Below are positions 26,264-34,397 of a stretch of 64,000 nt of DNA, piece after piece; position 1 is the first letter of the stretch; each line of letters opens with the position of its first letter. Under the pieces are notes generated by a model. That model saw nothing but the letters and a program-made list of their open reading frames with translations, was not told the origin of the DNA and did not search any database. Where the stretch lies: NCBI RefSeq assembly GCF_000720115.1, contig NZ_JOIR01000026.1, positions 20,582 to 84,581 of the forward strand, in the 5' to 3' direction. The translations under genes were made by a program, and so were the position numbers. Source of the stretch: Streptomyces sp. NRRL F-2580. GTDB lineage: Bacteria > Actinomycetota > Actinomycetes > Streptomycetales > Streptomycetaceae.

Positions 26264-27228
26264 CCGTCGCGGTGGCACGGGCCGGACGCGTGCTGCGCAA
26301 GCTGGCCGGCATGGCGGCGACCCTGCTCGTCACCTCCTTCCTCGTCTTCTCCTCGCTGTTCCTGGCGCCCGGCGACCCCGCCTCCTTCCTCATCAAGGGG
26401 CGCAGCCCCAGCCCGCAGGAACTCGCCGAGATCCGCCGCCAGTACGGCTTCGACGAGCCGTTCCCGGTCCGGTACTGGAACTGGCTGGAGGGCGTCCTGC
26501 ACGGCGACTTCGGCCGCTCCCACCTCTTCCACCAGGACGTCTCCTCGGTCATCTGGTCGCGGCTGCCCGCGTCCCTGCTGCTGATCGGCGTAGCGGCCCT
26601 GATGATCGCGGTCGTGGGCATCGGATCCGGCGTGGTGGGCGCGCTGCGCCGGGGCTCGCGGACCGACCGCACCCTGATGCTCCTGGTGACCGTGGGCGCC
26701 GCGGCGCCCGCCTTCGTCGCCGCGCTCCTGCTCAGGTCGGTACTGGGCGTGCAGCTGGGCTGGTTCCCGACGATCGGGAACGGCGCCGGAGTCCTCGACC
26801 GCCTGCACCACGTGGTGCTCCCGGCCGCGGCCCTGTCCGTGACCTTCGTGGCGCTGGTGACCCGCGTGACCCGCTCGGCGATGCTCGACGAACTGCGCCG
26901 CGAGCACGTCGAAGTGGCCCTCAGCCGGGGGACACCCCGCCGGACCGTCATCCGGCGGCACGTCCTGCGCAACGCCCTGGGACCGATCGTGACCGTCTCC
27001 GGGCTCCTGGTCTCGGGGATGCTGGTCAGCACCGCGATCGTGGAGAGCGCCTTCGGGATGTCCGGAGTGGGCTCCCTGCTGGTGCAGTCGGTGGACCAGC
27101 TGGACTTCCAGGTCGTCCAGGCGATCGTCCTGCTCGTGGTGGCCGCGTTCGTCGTGGTCAACGCCCTCGTCGACCTGGTGCACCCGCTGATCGATCCGCG
27201 CATGGCGGCGGCGGGGAGCGCACGATGA
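26260..27228 (+). CDS. ABC transporter permease, DppB/OppB type
   Basis: The 322-residue protein has six predicted spans and starts with the DppB-type helix LVTSFLVFSSLFLAPGDPASFL. The ATPase-docking EAA loop is visible in HVEVALSRGTPRRTVIRRHVLRNALGPIV. It forms the translocation channel with the next gene's product. The ATGA overlap with the binding-protein stop shows translational coupling. Confidence 0.92.
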   Translation: MTVAVARAGRVLRKLAGMAATLLVTSFLVFSSLFLAPGDPASFLIKGRSPSPQELAEIRRQYGFDEPFPVRYWNWLEGVLHGDFGRSHLFHQDVSSVIWSRLPASLLLIGVAALMIAVVGIGSGVVGALRRGSRTDRTLMLLVTVGAAAPAFVAALLLRSVLGVQLGWFPTIGNGAGVLDRLHHVVLPAAALSVTFVALVTRVTRSAMLDELRREHVEVALSRGTPRRTVIRRHVLRNALGPIVTVSGLLVSGMLVSTAIVESAFGMSGVGSLLVQSVDQLDFQVVQAIVLLVVAAFVVVNALVDLVHPLIDPRMAAAGSAR

Positions 27229-28139
27229 CCGCACCCACCGCGAACCCCGAACCGGCCGCACGGACCGCCCGGGCCGCGACGGCCGCACCGGCGGCCACGG
27301 GCCGTCGCGCGCTGACCCGGCTCCGGACCCTCGGCGGCAGCCGGCTCCAGCAGACCTGCCTGCTGCTCCTCGTCCTGTTCGTCCTGGTGGCGCTGCTCGC
27401 GCCGTGGCTCGCACCCCAGGACCCGACCTTCGGCCGCCTCGGCGACACCCTCCTGGACCCGAGCACCGACCACTGGCTGGGCACCGACCAAGGCGGCCAC
27501 GACACCTTCTCGGCGCTGATCGCCGGTACCCGCACCAGCCTTGCCGGACCCCTCGCCGTGGTGCTCTTCTCCACCCTCCTCGGCACCGCGGTCGGCCTGT
27601 TCACCGCCTGGCGCGGCGGCTGGACCGACACCGTGACCGGCCGGGTCCTCGACGTCGTCTTCGCCTTCCCCGCGCTGCTCCTGGCGATCCTCGCGGTGGC
27701 CCTCTTCGGCAAGGGGATGACGGCGCCGGTCCTCGCCATGGCGATCGCCTACATGCCGTACACCGCCCGCCTCGTCCGCGGACTCGCCGTCCAGGAGAAG
27801 GCCCGCCCCTACATCGCCGCCTATCAAGTGCAGGGCCACTCCGCCCTGTTCGTGACGGTCCGCAGGATGCTGCCCAACATCGCCCCGACCCTGCTCGCCC
27901 AGTCGACGGTGAACTTCGGCTACGCCCTGCTCGACCTCGCCGCCCTCTCGTTCCTGGGGCTCGGCGTACAGCCGCCGACCCCCGACTGGGGCGCCATGAT
28001 CAACCAGGGGCAGGCGGCCGTGCTCCAGGGGCAGCCGCTGTCCGCGATCGTGCCGGCCGTGGCGGTCGTCCTGGTGGTCGTCGCCTTCAACGTCGTCGGG
28101 GAGAACCTCGGCGACCGGCTCGCGGGGAGGGACTCCTGA
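27225..28139 (+). CDS. ABC transporter permease, DppC/OppC type
   Basis: The 304-residue protein has a longer cytoplasmic N-terminus, then six spans. It carries the DppC marks HWLGTDQGGHDTFSALIAGTRTSL and the EAA loop near YIAAYQVQGHSALFVTVRRMLPNI. It pairs with the preceding permease and again overlaps its neighbour by ATGA. No feature is unusual. Confidence 0.92.
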   Translation: MTAPTANPEPAARTARAATAAPAATGRRALTRLRTLGGSRLQQTCLLLLVLFVLVALLAPWLAPQDPTFGRLGDTLLDPSTDHWLGTDQGGHDTFSALIAGTRTSLAGPLAVVLFSTLLGTAVGLFTAWRGGWTDTVTGRVLDVVFAFPALLLAILAVALFGKGMTAPVLAMAIAYMPYTARLVRGLAVQEKARPYIAAYQVQGHSALFVTVRRMLPNIAPTLLAQSTVNFGYALLDLAALSFLGLGVQPPTPDWGAMINQGQAAVLQGQPLSAIVPAVAVVLVVVAFNVVGENLGDRLAGRDS

Positions 28140-29143
28140 TGACACTGCTCGCATACGAAGGCCTGAGCGTCACGCTGCCCGCCATGGCCCGCCCCATCCT
28201 GGACGGCGTCGACCTGCGGGTCCGCGCCGGGGAGGTCGTCGCCCTGGTCGGCGAATCCGGCTCGGGCAAGTCCGTCACCGCCCGCGCCGCCCTCGGCCTG
28301 TTCCCGGCGGACGCCGAAGTCGGCGGCCGGGTACGGGTCGACGGGACCGACCTGGTCGGTGCCGACGCCGCGGCACTGCGCGACGTACGGACCAACAAGG
28401 CGGCGATGATCTACCAGGACCCGCGGGCCGCCATCAACCCGGTACGCCGCGTCGGGGACTTCCTCACCGAACCCCTGCGCCTGGTCCACGGCTGGTCCAA
28501 GGCCCAGGCCGACGCCCGGGCCGCCGAACTGCTCGACGCGGTGGGCCTGCCCGACCCCGCCCGGCACCTGAACCAGTACCCGCACGAGCTCTCCGGCGGA
28601 ATGCTCCAGCGCGTCGTGATCGCCGCCGCCCTCACCGCCGAACCGCGGCTGCTGCTCTGCGACGAGCCGACCACCGCACTCGACGTCAGCACCCAGGCCG
28701 AGATCCTCGCCATCCTGGGGCGCCTCCAACGCGAACGCGGCCTCGGCCTCCTCCTGATCACGCACGACATCGAACTCGCGGCCGCGGTCAGCGACCGGAT
28801 CTACGTCATGTACGCGGGCCGGATCGTGGAGACCGCGCCCGTGGGGGAGCTCTTCACCTCGCCCCGCCACCCCTACACCGCCGGCCTGCTCGGTTCCTCA
28901 CCGCCGCTCGACGGCCCGCTCGGCCGGCTCACCCCCATCCCGGGCGCCCCCATGGGCCTGCTGGAGTCCGCTCCCGGCTGCGCCTTCGCACCCCGGTGCC
29001 GCTTCGCCGAGCCCGGCCGCTGCGACCAGTCCGCGCCCCTGCCGGGGCGGCACGGCCCGGCCGAGGTCGCGTGCCACCGCACGGCCGAACTGGCCGCGGC
29101 CCTGCCGGCGCCGTCCCTCGCATCCCGCCCGGAGGACAGTTGA
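28139..29143 (+). CDS. ABC transporter ATP-binding protein, DppD/OppD type
   Basis: The 334-residue ATPase has Walker A GESGSGKSV, Q-loop YQDP, signature LSGGMLQRV, Walker B LLLCDEPTTAL and the switch ITHDIE. It ends with the oligopeptide-type C-terminal Cys-rich motif (CAFAPRCRFAEPGRC), which places it in the OppD/DppD group. The start ATG shares its first base with the permease stop. It powers uptake together with the next gene's product. Confidence 0.92.
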   Translation: MTLLAYEGLSVTLPAMARPILDGVDLRVRAGEVVALVGESGSGKSVTARAALGLFPADAEVGGRVRVDGTDLVGADAAALRDVRTNKAAMIYQDPRAAINPVRRVGDFLTEPLRLVHGWSKAQADARAAELLDAVGLPDPARHLNQYPHELSGGMLQRVVIAAALTAEPRLLLCDEPTTALDVSTQAEILAILGRLQRERGLGLLLITHDIELAAAVSDRIYVMYAGRIVETAPVGELFTSPRHPYTAGLLGSSPPLDGPLGRLTPIPGAPMGLLESAPGCAFAPRCRFAEPGRCDQSAPLPGRHGPAEVACHRTAELAAALPAPSLASRPEDS

Positions 29144-30009
29144 CCACCGAACCCACCGCCCCCCTCCTCCAGGTGAGCGGCCTGCGCAAGACCTACCGGA
29201 CCGGCGGCGCCGAGGTCGTCGCGGTCGACGACCTGTCGTTCACCCTCCGGGCGGGCGGGGCCCTCGGCATCGTCGGCGAGTCCGGCTCCGGGAAGACCAC
29301 CACGGCCCGGATGCTGATCGGCCTCGAACGCCCCGACGCGGGCCGGATCCTCGTCCAGGGCGAGCCGCTGGCCGCGTCCGTACGGGGCAGACCGGCGCGG
29401 CTGGCCCGGGCCAAGGCCGTACAGATCGTCTTCCAGGACCCCTACCTCTCGCTGGACGCCCGGATCAGCATCGGCGCGACGATCGACGGCGTGCTCCGCC
29501 TGCACGGAACCCGTGACCGCGCGGTGCGGGCGGCCCGGGTCCGGGAGCTGCTGGCCCAGGTCGGCCTCGGCGACCGCGAGGCGGCCGCCCTGCCCCGCCG
29601 CCTCTCGGGCGGGCAGCGCCAACGCGCGGCGATCGCCCGGGCGCTGGCGGTGGAACCCGCCGTCCTGGTGCTCGACGAGGCGGTGTCGGCCCTGGACGTC
29701 TCCGTGCAGGCGCAGGTGCTCAACCTGCTGTCGGACATCCGGCGCGACACCGGGATCGGGCTGGTCTTCGTCAGCCACGACCTGGCCGTCGTCCGCTACG
29801 TCTGCGACGAGGCCCTCGTCATGTACCGCGGCCGGACCATGGAACACCGCCCCGTCTCCGAGCTCCTGACCTCGCCCCGGGACCCCTACACGAAGCTGTT
29901 GCTGGCCTCCGTACCCCGGCCGGGCTGGGACCCCGACTCGATCAGCCGGCGCCGGCGCCGGCTCGATCCGTTCACGAACGGGGGCCACCGGCCGGCCGCG
30001 GCGACGTAA
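29140..30009 (+). CDS. ABC transporter ATP-binding protein, DppF/OppF type
   Basis: The 289-residue ATPase has Walker A GESGSGKTT, Q-loop FQDPYLSLD, signature LSGGQRQRAAIARAL, Walker B VLVLDEAVSAL and the switch SHDLAVV. No ATG or GTG fits the N-terminus. The start is a TTG at 29140 (TTGACCACCGAA), with GGAGG four bases before it inside the preceding gene's end. It is slightly shorter than usual because it lacks the Cys-rich tail of OppF. It is the last gene of the operon. Confidence 0.9.
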   Translation: MTTEPTAPLLQVSGLRKTYRTGGAEVVAVDDLSFTLRAGGALGIVGESGSGKTTTARMLIGLERPDAGRILVQGEPLAASVRGRPARLARAKAVQIVFQDPYLSLDARISIGATIDGVLRLHGTRDRAVRAARVRELLAQVGLGDREAAALPRRLSGGQRQRAAIARALAVEPAVLVLDEAVSALDVSVQAQVLNLLSDIRRDTGIGLVFVSHDLAVVRYVCDEALVMYRGRTMEHRPVSELLTSPRDPYTKLLLASVPRPGWDPDSISRRRRRLDPFTNGGHRPAAAT

Positions 30010-30023
30010 CCGAACCGTTCGGT
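30009..30023. terminator. Short palindrome at the operon end
   Basis: ACCGAA and TTCGGT are perfect 6-bp arms with a CCG loop, starting within the stop codon of the last ABC gene. It may be a weak terminator or a protein site for the methyltransferase promoter downstream. Confidence 0.3.
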
Positions 30024-30128
30024 AGGGGCGGCCGGGGAATCCGTACGGGGGATTTCCGGTGCCGGTCGTCGCCGGACGCCGGGTTGTGCCCCACCATCGG
30101 CGGATCGACCCCGGCCCGGGAGGACCCC

Positions 30129-30932
30129 ATGAGCACCCCGTACGCGTCCGCAGCTCCGTACTACGCCCGCTACCGGCCCCCGTACCCGGCGGAGTTCTAC
30201 GAGCTGCTCGCGGACCGGTTCGCGCTCGACGGGTCGCAGACCGTACTGGACCTCGGCGCCGGGCCCGGCCCGATCACCCTGGCCCTGGCTCCGCTGGCCG
30301 ATCAGGTCTACGCCGTCGACCCGGATCCGGCCATGCTCGCCGAGGGGTCCCGGCTCGCCGAGGAGCGGGGCCTCGCGAACACCTCGTGGCTGGTGGGTGA
30401 CGCCGCCGGCATCGGCCGGCTCTGCCTGCCCCGGATCGACCTGTGCGTCATCGGCCGGGCCTTCCACCTGATGGACCGGGACCGGGTGCCGGCCGATCTG
30501 GACGCCGTGCTCGCGCCCCGGGGCGGGATCGTCCTCGTCGACTCCGTGCCCCGGCCCGGTGTCCCGCGCCCGCCCTGGGCGGCGGTCGTCGAGGAGGTGT
30601 GCGCGCGGTTCCTCGGAGCCGGTCCCGGCGGGGCGGACGAGTGGGACGACGAGGACCGGCCGGGCGGGGCGGAGGACGCCGAGGACCATCTCGCCAAGTC
30701 GCCGTTCTCCCGCGTCGAGACCGTCACGTGGGACCAGACCCTGCGTCACACCGTGGACGAGGTGATCGGCCTCCGATACTCCTGCCCCTCCTCCTGCCCG
30801 GCCCTGTTCGGCGACCGCAGGGCCGCCTTCGAGTCCGAGCTGCGGCAGGCCCTGCTGGACCACGACCCCGGTGGTGTCCACAGCCGGACCGTCCGCGTCC
30901 GGGCCGCCATCGCGACGAGGCGCCGGCCGTGA
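30129..30932 (+). CDS. Class I SAM-dependent methyltransferase
   Basis: The 267-residue protein has the Rossmann motif VLDLGAGPGPITLAL (motif I) and VYAVDPDPAMLAEGSRLA (motif II, with the acidic residue that binds the SAM ribose), then IGRAFHLMDRDRV. The opening YYARYRPPYPAEFYELLADRF matches the small-molecule methyltransferases often found near Streptomyces secondary metabolism genes. GGGAGGAC precedes the ATG at 30129. An upstream in-frame ATG at 30084 lacks a ribosome site. The methyl acceptor is unknown. Confidence 0.85.
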   Translation: MSTPYASAAPYYARYRPPYPAEFYELLADRFALDGSQTVLDLGAGPGPITLALAPLADQVYAVDPDPAMLAEGSRLAEERGLANTSWLVGDAAGIGRLCLPRIDLCVIGRAFHLMDRDRVPADLDAVLAPRGGIVLVDSVPRPGVPRPPWAAVVEEVCARFLGAGPGGADEWDDEDRPGGAEDAEDHLAKSPFSRVETVTWDQTLRHTVDEVIGLRYSCPSSCPALFGDRRAAFESELRQALLDHDPGGVHSRTVRVRAAIATRRRP

Positions 30933-30975
30933 CCGTCGGGCCGGCCGTGACCGTCGGGCCGGCCGTGACCGTGGG
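30922..30975. repeat. Three tandem copies of an 18-bp unit
   Basis: GCCGGCCGTGACCGTCGG is present at 30922-30939 and 30940-30957, and with one change at 30958-30975. The methyltransferase stop codon TGA lies in the first copy and the same TGA recurs in each unit, so changes in copy number would not extend the protein. Confidence 0.85.
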
Positions 30976-31118
30976 GCCGGCTCACGGGGAGGGCCGGCTC
31001 AGTGGGAGGGTTCGGCAGCGGACGAGCGGTGGGCGAAGCGGTCGGCCGCGCGCCGGCCGCGGCGTTCGAGGGGCAGCGCCCCGGTGGCCGCGGCCAGTCC
31101 GAAGGGCGGCATGCCGAA

Positions 31119-31170
31119 TTGACATCCTCTCCGCCCTAAAGGGCGGTGATTCCCGCCTGCCTGCCGGTGG
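31119..31170 (-). ncRNA. Possible omega-RNA 3' scaffold at the IS605 right end
   Basis: The stop-codon region of tnpB and the hairpin at 31131-31146 correspond to where guide (omega/re) RNAs of TnpB end. A transcript crossing TCAA at 31122-31119 would carry host sequence TTCGGCATGCCGCCC as its guide. No active TnpB is encoded here, so this is a structural call only. Confidence 0.3.
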
Positions 31171-31750
31171 TCACCGGCTGGGGCTTCGGGTGGGTTCCTG
31201 CTTCTTCGCGCTGTGCCGGGACGAGTCCCGGTCTTACCCGCGCTCCGCAGGCCGATTCCGCCAGTCCGGCGGTCTTGGCGACGTTGACCGCCGCATTGAT
31301 GTCCCGATCGAGGACAGCCCCGCAGGCCCCGCACGTCCACACGCGGACGCTGAGGGGCTTGGGGCCGTCCTTGACGCCGCAGGCCGAGCAGACCCGAGAC
31401 GTGGGCTCGAACCGTCCGATGCGTATGAAGGTGCGCCCGTACCGGGCGGCCTTGTACTCCAGCATCGCGATGAACGTCGACCATCCGGCGGCGTGTACGG
31501 ATTTGGCCATACGGGTGCGGGCGAGTCCCTTGACCACGAGGTCTTCCACTGCAACCGCTTGGTTTTCACGGATGATCTTGGTGGAGAGCTGGTGGTGGAA
31601 CTCGCGCCACGCATCGGCGGTCCGTGCGTGGGCGCGGGCGACCTTGATACGGGCCTTGGCCCGGTTCGCTGATCCCTTCGCTTTGCGGGACAAGTCCCGC
31701 TGCGCCTTCTTCAACTTCTTCCCGGCCCGGCGCCCTGAGGGACGGAGCAC
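31136..31750 (-). pseudogene. tnpB: TnpB (IS605 OrfB) C-terminal half
   Basis: The 204-residue frame matches the C-terminal half of TnpB, the RNA-guided nuclease of IS605 elements. It has KKAQRDLSRKAKGS, the catalytic Glu in VEDLVVKGLAR, WSTFIAMLEYKAARYGRTF, the zinc ribbon CSACG...CGACG and the last catalytic Asp in LDRDINAAVNVAKTAG. Normal TnpB is about 380-400 residues. The N-terminal half with the first RuvC Asp is missing, so it should be inactive as a nuclease. The right-end hairpin that forms the 3' part of the guide RNA in this family remains just after the stop. Confidence 0.85.
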
Positions 31751-32182
31751 TGCGCAAGATCAGAGGTAGATCGCCTCGTACGACGCCTCGGGCGCGATGT
31801 AGGACTTGTGCCACAGACCCACGTGCCCGTGCAGCTTGGACTCGCGTTCCTTGCGGTTGATGATCGACCATGCCTTGTGGTGGAGCATGTCCGGGGCGGC
31901 GGCGTACGCGTAGAGCTTCTCCTTGGACTCCCAGTACTGGACCACGTAGTACGCGCGCGGCGAGGCGGTCAGCAGGACGTGCCCGAGCAGGCCCCGGCTC
32001 TTGTCCCGGGCCAGTTCGCGGAGCATGCGCGGCAGCGCCAGCACCACGGGCGGCCATTGGTGCACGGCCCGGAAGCGGTTGATGCGTATCCCGATGAGCA
32101 GGACGACGACGTTCCCCTCAGCTGCTGCGGTGGTACGGCCCGGTAAGGGTTTCGCGAACCCGCCGGCCTCCCGATCGCCTTA

Positions 32183-32203
32183 TTGGATAGCGTTGCTGTC
32201 CAA
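32183..32203. promoter_or_regulatory. 21-bp palindrome, probable MerR operator
   Basis: TTGGATAGC (32183-32191) and GCTGTCCAA (32195-32203) are inverted arms with one mismatch around GTT. The site lies between the divergent DUF4188 and MerR genes, where MerR-type regulators bind within a stretched promoter spacer. Confidence 0.65.
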
Positions 32204-32249
32204 TTGTCAGGTGGTTGGATCGTGACACTGCCCAAAGGAAGGCTCAAGA

Positions 32250-32909
32250 GTGCGGCTCGCGGAGTTGAGTGAGCGGAGTGGTGTGGCCATCGCGACGATC
32301 AAGTACTACCTGCGCGAAGGGCTGTTGCCGTCGGGCCGTCGCGTCAGCGCGACGACCGCCGACTACGACGAGGACCACCTGCGGCGGCTGCGACTGGTCC
32401 GCGCGATGATCCAGGTCGGCAAGGTCCCGGTGGCGGCGGTCAGGAAGGTGCTCGAGCACGTCGACGACGATTCGCTGGGCCGGACCACCCGGCTGGGCGC
32501 GGTCCTATGGGCGCTGCCCCAGGACGACGGACCGGACGAGGGCGCGGAGGGCGACGCGGACGAGGCCGTGGTCGCCGCCCGCGCCGAGGTGGATCTGCTG
32601 CTCGACATGCTGGGCTGGACGACCGCCCGGGAACTGGGGGCGCTTTCGCCCGTCCACCGCTCGCTGGTGGTGGCGGTGGCCACGCTCAACCGGCTCGGCT
32701 ACCCGTGGGACGCCGAGCTGATGGCCCCGTACGGCCGGCTGATGCACCAAGCGGCGGTGCGGGACCTGGACTTCGTGGAGACTCACCCCTCCGAGAAGGA
32801 GAAGGTGGAGACCGCCGTCGCGGCCACCATCCTCTTCCAGCCGGTGCTCAGGGCACTACACCGCCTCGCCCAGGAGGAGGAGTCGGCCCGCCGCTACGGC
32901 CTGTCGTGA
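32250..32909 (+). CDS. MerR family transcriptional regulator
   Basis: The 219-residue protein starts with a MerR helix-turn-helix and wing: MRLAELSERSGVAIATIKYYLREGLLPSGR, then ADYDEDHLRRLRLVRAMIQVGKVPVAAVRKVL. The C-terminal effector region (DMLGWTTARELGALSPVHRSLVV) is all-helical and typical of the regulators paired with DUF4188. AAGGAAGG precedes the GTG start. It is intact although its divergent partner gene is broken, so it may still autoregulate through the palindrome at 32183-32203. Confidence 0.87.
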   Translation: MRLAELSERSGVAIATIKYYLREGLLPSGRRVSATTADYDEDHLRRLRLVRAMIQVGKVPVAAVRKVLEHVDDDSLGRTTRLGAVLWALPQDDGPDEGAEGDADEAVVAARAEVDLLLDMLGWTTARELGALSPVHRSLVVAVATLNRLGYPWDAELMAPYGRLMHQAAVRDLDFVETHPSEKEKVETAVAATILFQPVLRALHRLAQEEESARRYGLS

Positions 32910-32926
32910 CCCGCGGCGCACCGGGC

Positions 32927-33879
32927 CTAGGTGTATTGCCCCGTGAGGTTGGGGACGCGGCTGGCGGGTGGTTTGCCTGCGAGCGCGGTGTGTCCGCGGT
33001 GGTGATTGTAGGTATCTGCCAGCCGGGGAACGCGTCGCGTCGTTCCTTCTCTGAGCGGTAGGGGCGGGCGTAGGCCCACTCCTCCAGCAGGGTGCGGTTC
33101 AGCCGTTCGACCTTGCCGTTCGTCTGGGGCCGGTAGGGCCGGGTTCGCTTGTGGGTGATCCCGGCTGTCGCCAGTGCGTCCCGCCAGGTGTGTGACTTGT
33201 AGCAGGAGCCGTTGTCGGTCAGGACGCGTTCGACGGTGATCCCGCAGGCGGTGAAGTAGGCGTGGGCCCGCCGCCAGAAGACGGTGGCGGTTTCCTTCTT
33301 CTCGTCCGCGTGGATTTCTGAGTAGGCGAGGCGGGAGTGGTCGTCGACGGCGGTATGGATGTAGCTGTATCCGGCGCCGGACTTGTTCTTGCGGCCCGCC
33401 GGACGGCCGAGGGTCTTGTGGCCTCCGCCGTCGGGGATGTTGCCGAGCTTTTTGATGTCCACGTGGACCAGTTCGCCGGGGCGGTCGCGTTCGTAGCGGC
33501 GTATGACGCGGCCGGTCGCCCGGTCCGGATGGGTCAGGCGGGCCAGGTGGTAGCGGGTGAGGACGCGATGGACCGTGGAGGGTGCCAGCCCCAGCAGGTG
33601 GGCGATGCGGGCCGGGCCCCAGCGGCGCAGGACGCGGACCTTGATGATCCTGCGTTCGGTGCGGGTCGGTGTCCGCCGGGGACTGCGGTGGGGGCGCGAT
33701 GAACGGTCGCTCATGCCGGCCTCGCCCAGGCTTCGGTAGCGGGCGGCCCACCGCTGGGCGGTGCTGGGTGAGACCTGGAAGCGTTCAGCGGCCCGCCGAA
33801 GCGGCCAGCTGTCCTCGACCACGCAGCGGGCCAGGCGCAGGCGCCCGGTCTCGGTCAGGGGTGCATTACGGTGGGGCAT
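32927..33879 (-). pseudogene. IS481-family transposase, frameshifted near its end
   Basis: From 33879 the frame reads MPHRNAPLTETGRLRLARCV, a helix-turn-helix (RRAAERFQVSPSTAQRWAARYR), a second HTH (GPARIAHLLGLAPSTVHRVL) and an rve integrase core. The core residues are HVDIKKLG (first Asp), LTDNGSCYKS (second Asp) and TNGKVERLNRTLLEEWAY (Glu). Near 33014-33020 the frame shifts. The proper ending TYNHHRGHTALAGKPPA continues one frame over to a stop at 32927, about 30 residues later. With one missing or extra base the last helices are replaced, so activity is doubtful unless this is a sequencing error. Confidence 0.82.
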
Positions 33880-34002
33880 GAGGGCCTTCTGTCGTTCGGT
33901 GGAGATGTCGCAATCCACACCGAACCCGGAAGGCCCTCACCCGTTCAAGATCCCTCAGCCGAGACCTGCGTCACCCGTCCACAACCTCCCGGGGCAATAC
34001 AC
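32931..34002 (-). mobile_element. IS481-family insertion sequence, 1072 bp
   Basis: The ends are inverted repeats: GTGTATTGCCCCGTGAGGTT at 32931 and its inverse from 34002 (GTGTATTGCCCCGGGAGGTT), with few mismatches. Both ends abut CTAG (32927-32930 and 34003-34006), a 4-bp target duplication. The single gene inside encodes an IS481 transposase. The element inserted 17 bp after the MerR gene. Confidence 0.85.
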
Positions 34003-34340
34003 CTAGGGCACGATCCGCAAGCGCGTCCCCGCCTCCGGCGCGGCCAGTGGTCGGGCGTGGTCAGTTCCCGATCCAGATCCCAACTCGCTGAAGACCTCCG
34101 CGTGCGGCGATTCGGCAGCGGCGTCGGCCGCGGTGGAGCTCACCCCCGTCGTGACCTTGTCGGGGGTGCTCAAGTACGCCTGGACGTTGCTGCTCGATGC
34201 TGCACCTGGGGCTCGGTCCTGGGCTGCCGGAGAACGAGCGACCTCGGCCTCACGGGGACCGCGGCCGGAGGGCGGCGATCTCTACAGGAACAGGTGCCTC
34301 CAGGTGAGTGTGGTGCGAGTGGTCGATGCAGTGCGAAGGA
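34003..34340. other. Region after the IS481 element with a DNRLRE-protein fragment
   Basis: Apart from the paralogous fragment at 34078-34187, this region holds no gene that I can support. Frames here are short and lack coding bias. Confidence 0.5.
34078..34187 (-). pseudogene. Fragment of a DNRLRE-amidase paralog
   Basis: The minus strand reads VQAYLSTPDKVTTGVSSTAA then DAAAESPHAEVFSELGS. The intact protein encoded next door has VQAYLNARNKITIAASLTAADAAAESPHGAVFGDLLG at the matching place. About 37 codons are conserved, then similarity ends. It is a relic of a third copy of this gene family, cut by whatever event brought the IS481 flank here. Confidence 0.75.
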
Positions 34341-34371
34341 CGCCGTCCTGGGGGTGACCCACAGGACGGCG
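34341..34371 (-). terminator. Hairpin terminator after the lipoprotein gene
   Basis: CGCCGTCCTG (34341-34350) and CAGGACGGCG (34362-34371) form a perfect 10-bp stem with an 11-nt loop, 27 bp past the lipoprotein stop. This is the expected place for the end of the two-gene minus-strand transcript. Confidence 0.75.
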
Positions 34372-34397
34372 CCCCTTGCGAAGCGACTTCGGTCAGG

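Larger units (their letters stand above)
31119..31765 (-). mobile_element. IS200/IS605-type remnant (647 bp) with intact right end
   Basis: On the minus strand the element starts after the host sequence CTAC, a TTAC-like target, and ends TCAA at 31122-31119. This is how IS200/IS605 elements are bounded, with no target duplication. The right end carries the family hairpin CCGCCC-TAAA-GGGCGG at 31131-31146. Only the 3' half of the transposon gene remains and no tnpA is present, so it arose by internal loss or moved as a small non-autonomous form. Confidence 0.8.
30999..32158 (-). pseudogene. DUF4188 gene split by an IS200/IS605-type insertion
   Basis: The N-terminal part reads (from 32158 down) AKPLPGRTTAAAEG, VVVLLIGIRINRF, VHQWPPVVLALPRML, VVQYWES, HVGLWHKSY and ends EAIY at 31766. 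The C-terminal part reads FGMPPFGLAAATGALPLERR and stops at 30999. Removing 31119-31765 joins IY to FGMPPFG in frame, which is the normal DUF4188 order. The codon at the expected start (32156-32158) is TTC and no ATG/GTG/TTG lies near it, although GGGAGG is present at a proper distance. The gene therefore seems to have lost its start as well. DUF4188 proteins are small ferredoxin-like-fold proteins of unknown role, often next to a MerR gene, as here. Confidence 0.85.

Noticed and set aside
30922..30975. 18-bp tandem repeat considered as a CRISPR-like array
   Set aside because: Units are directly adjacent without spacers and there are only three; no cas genes are present.
31119..31765. A complete IS605 transposon
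   Set aside because: No tnpA and only the C-terminal half of tnpB; it is a remnant or a non-autonomous form.
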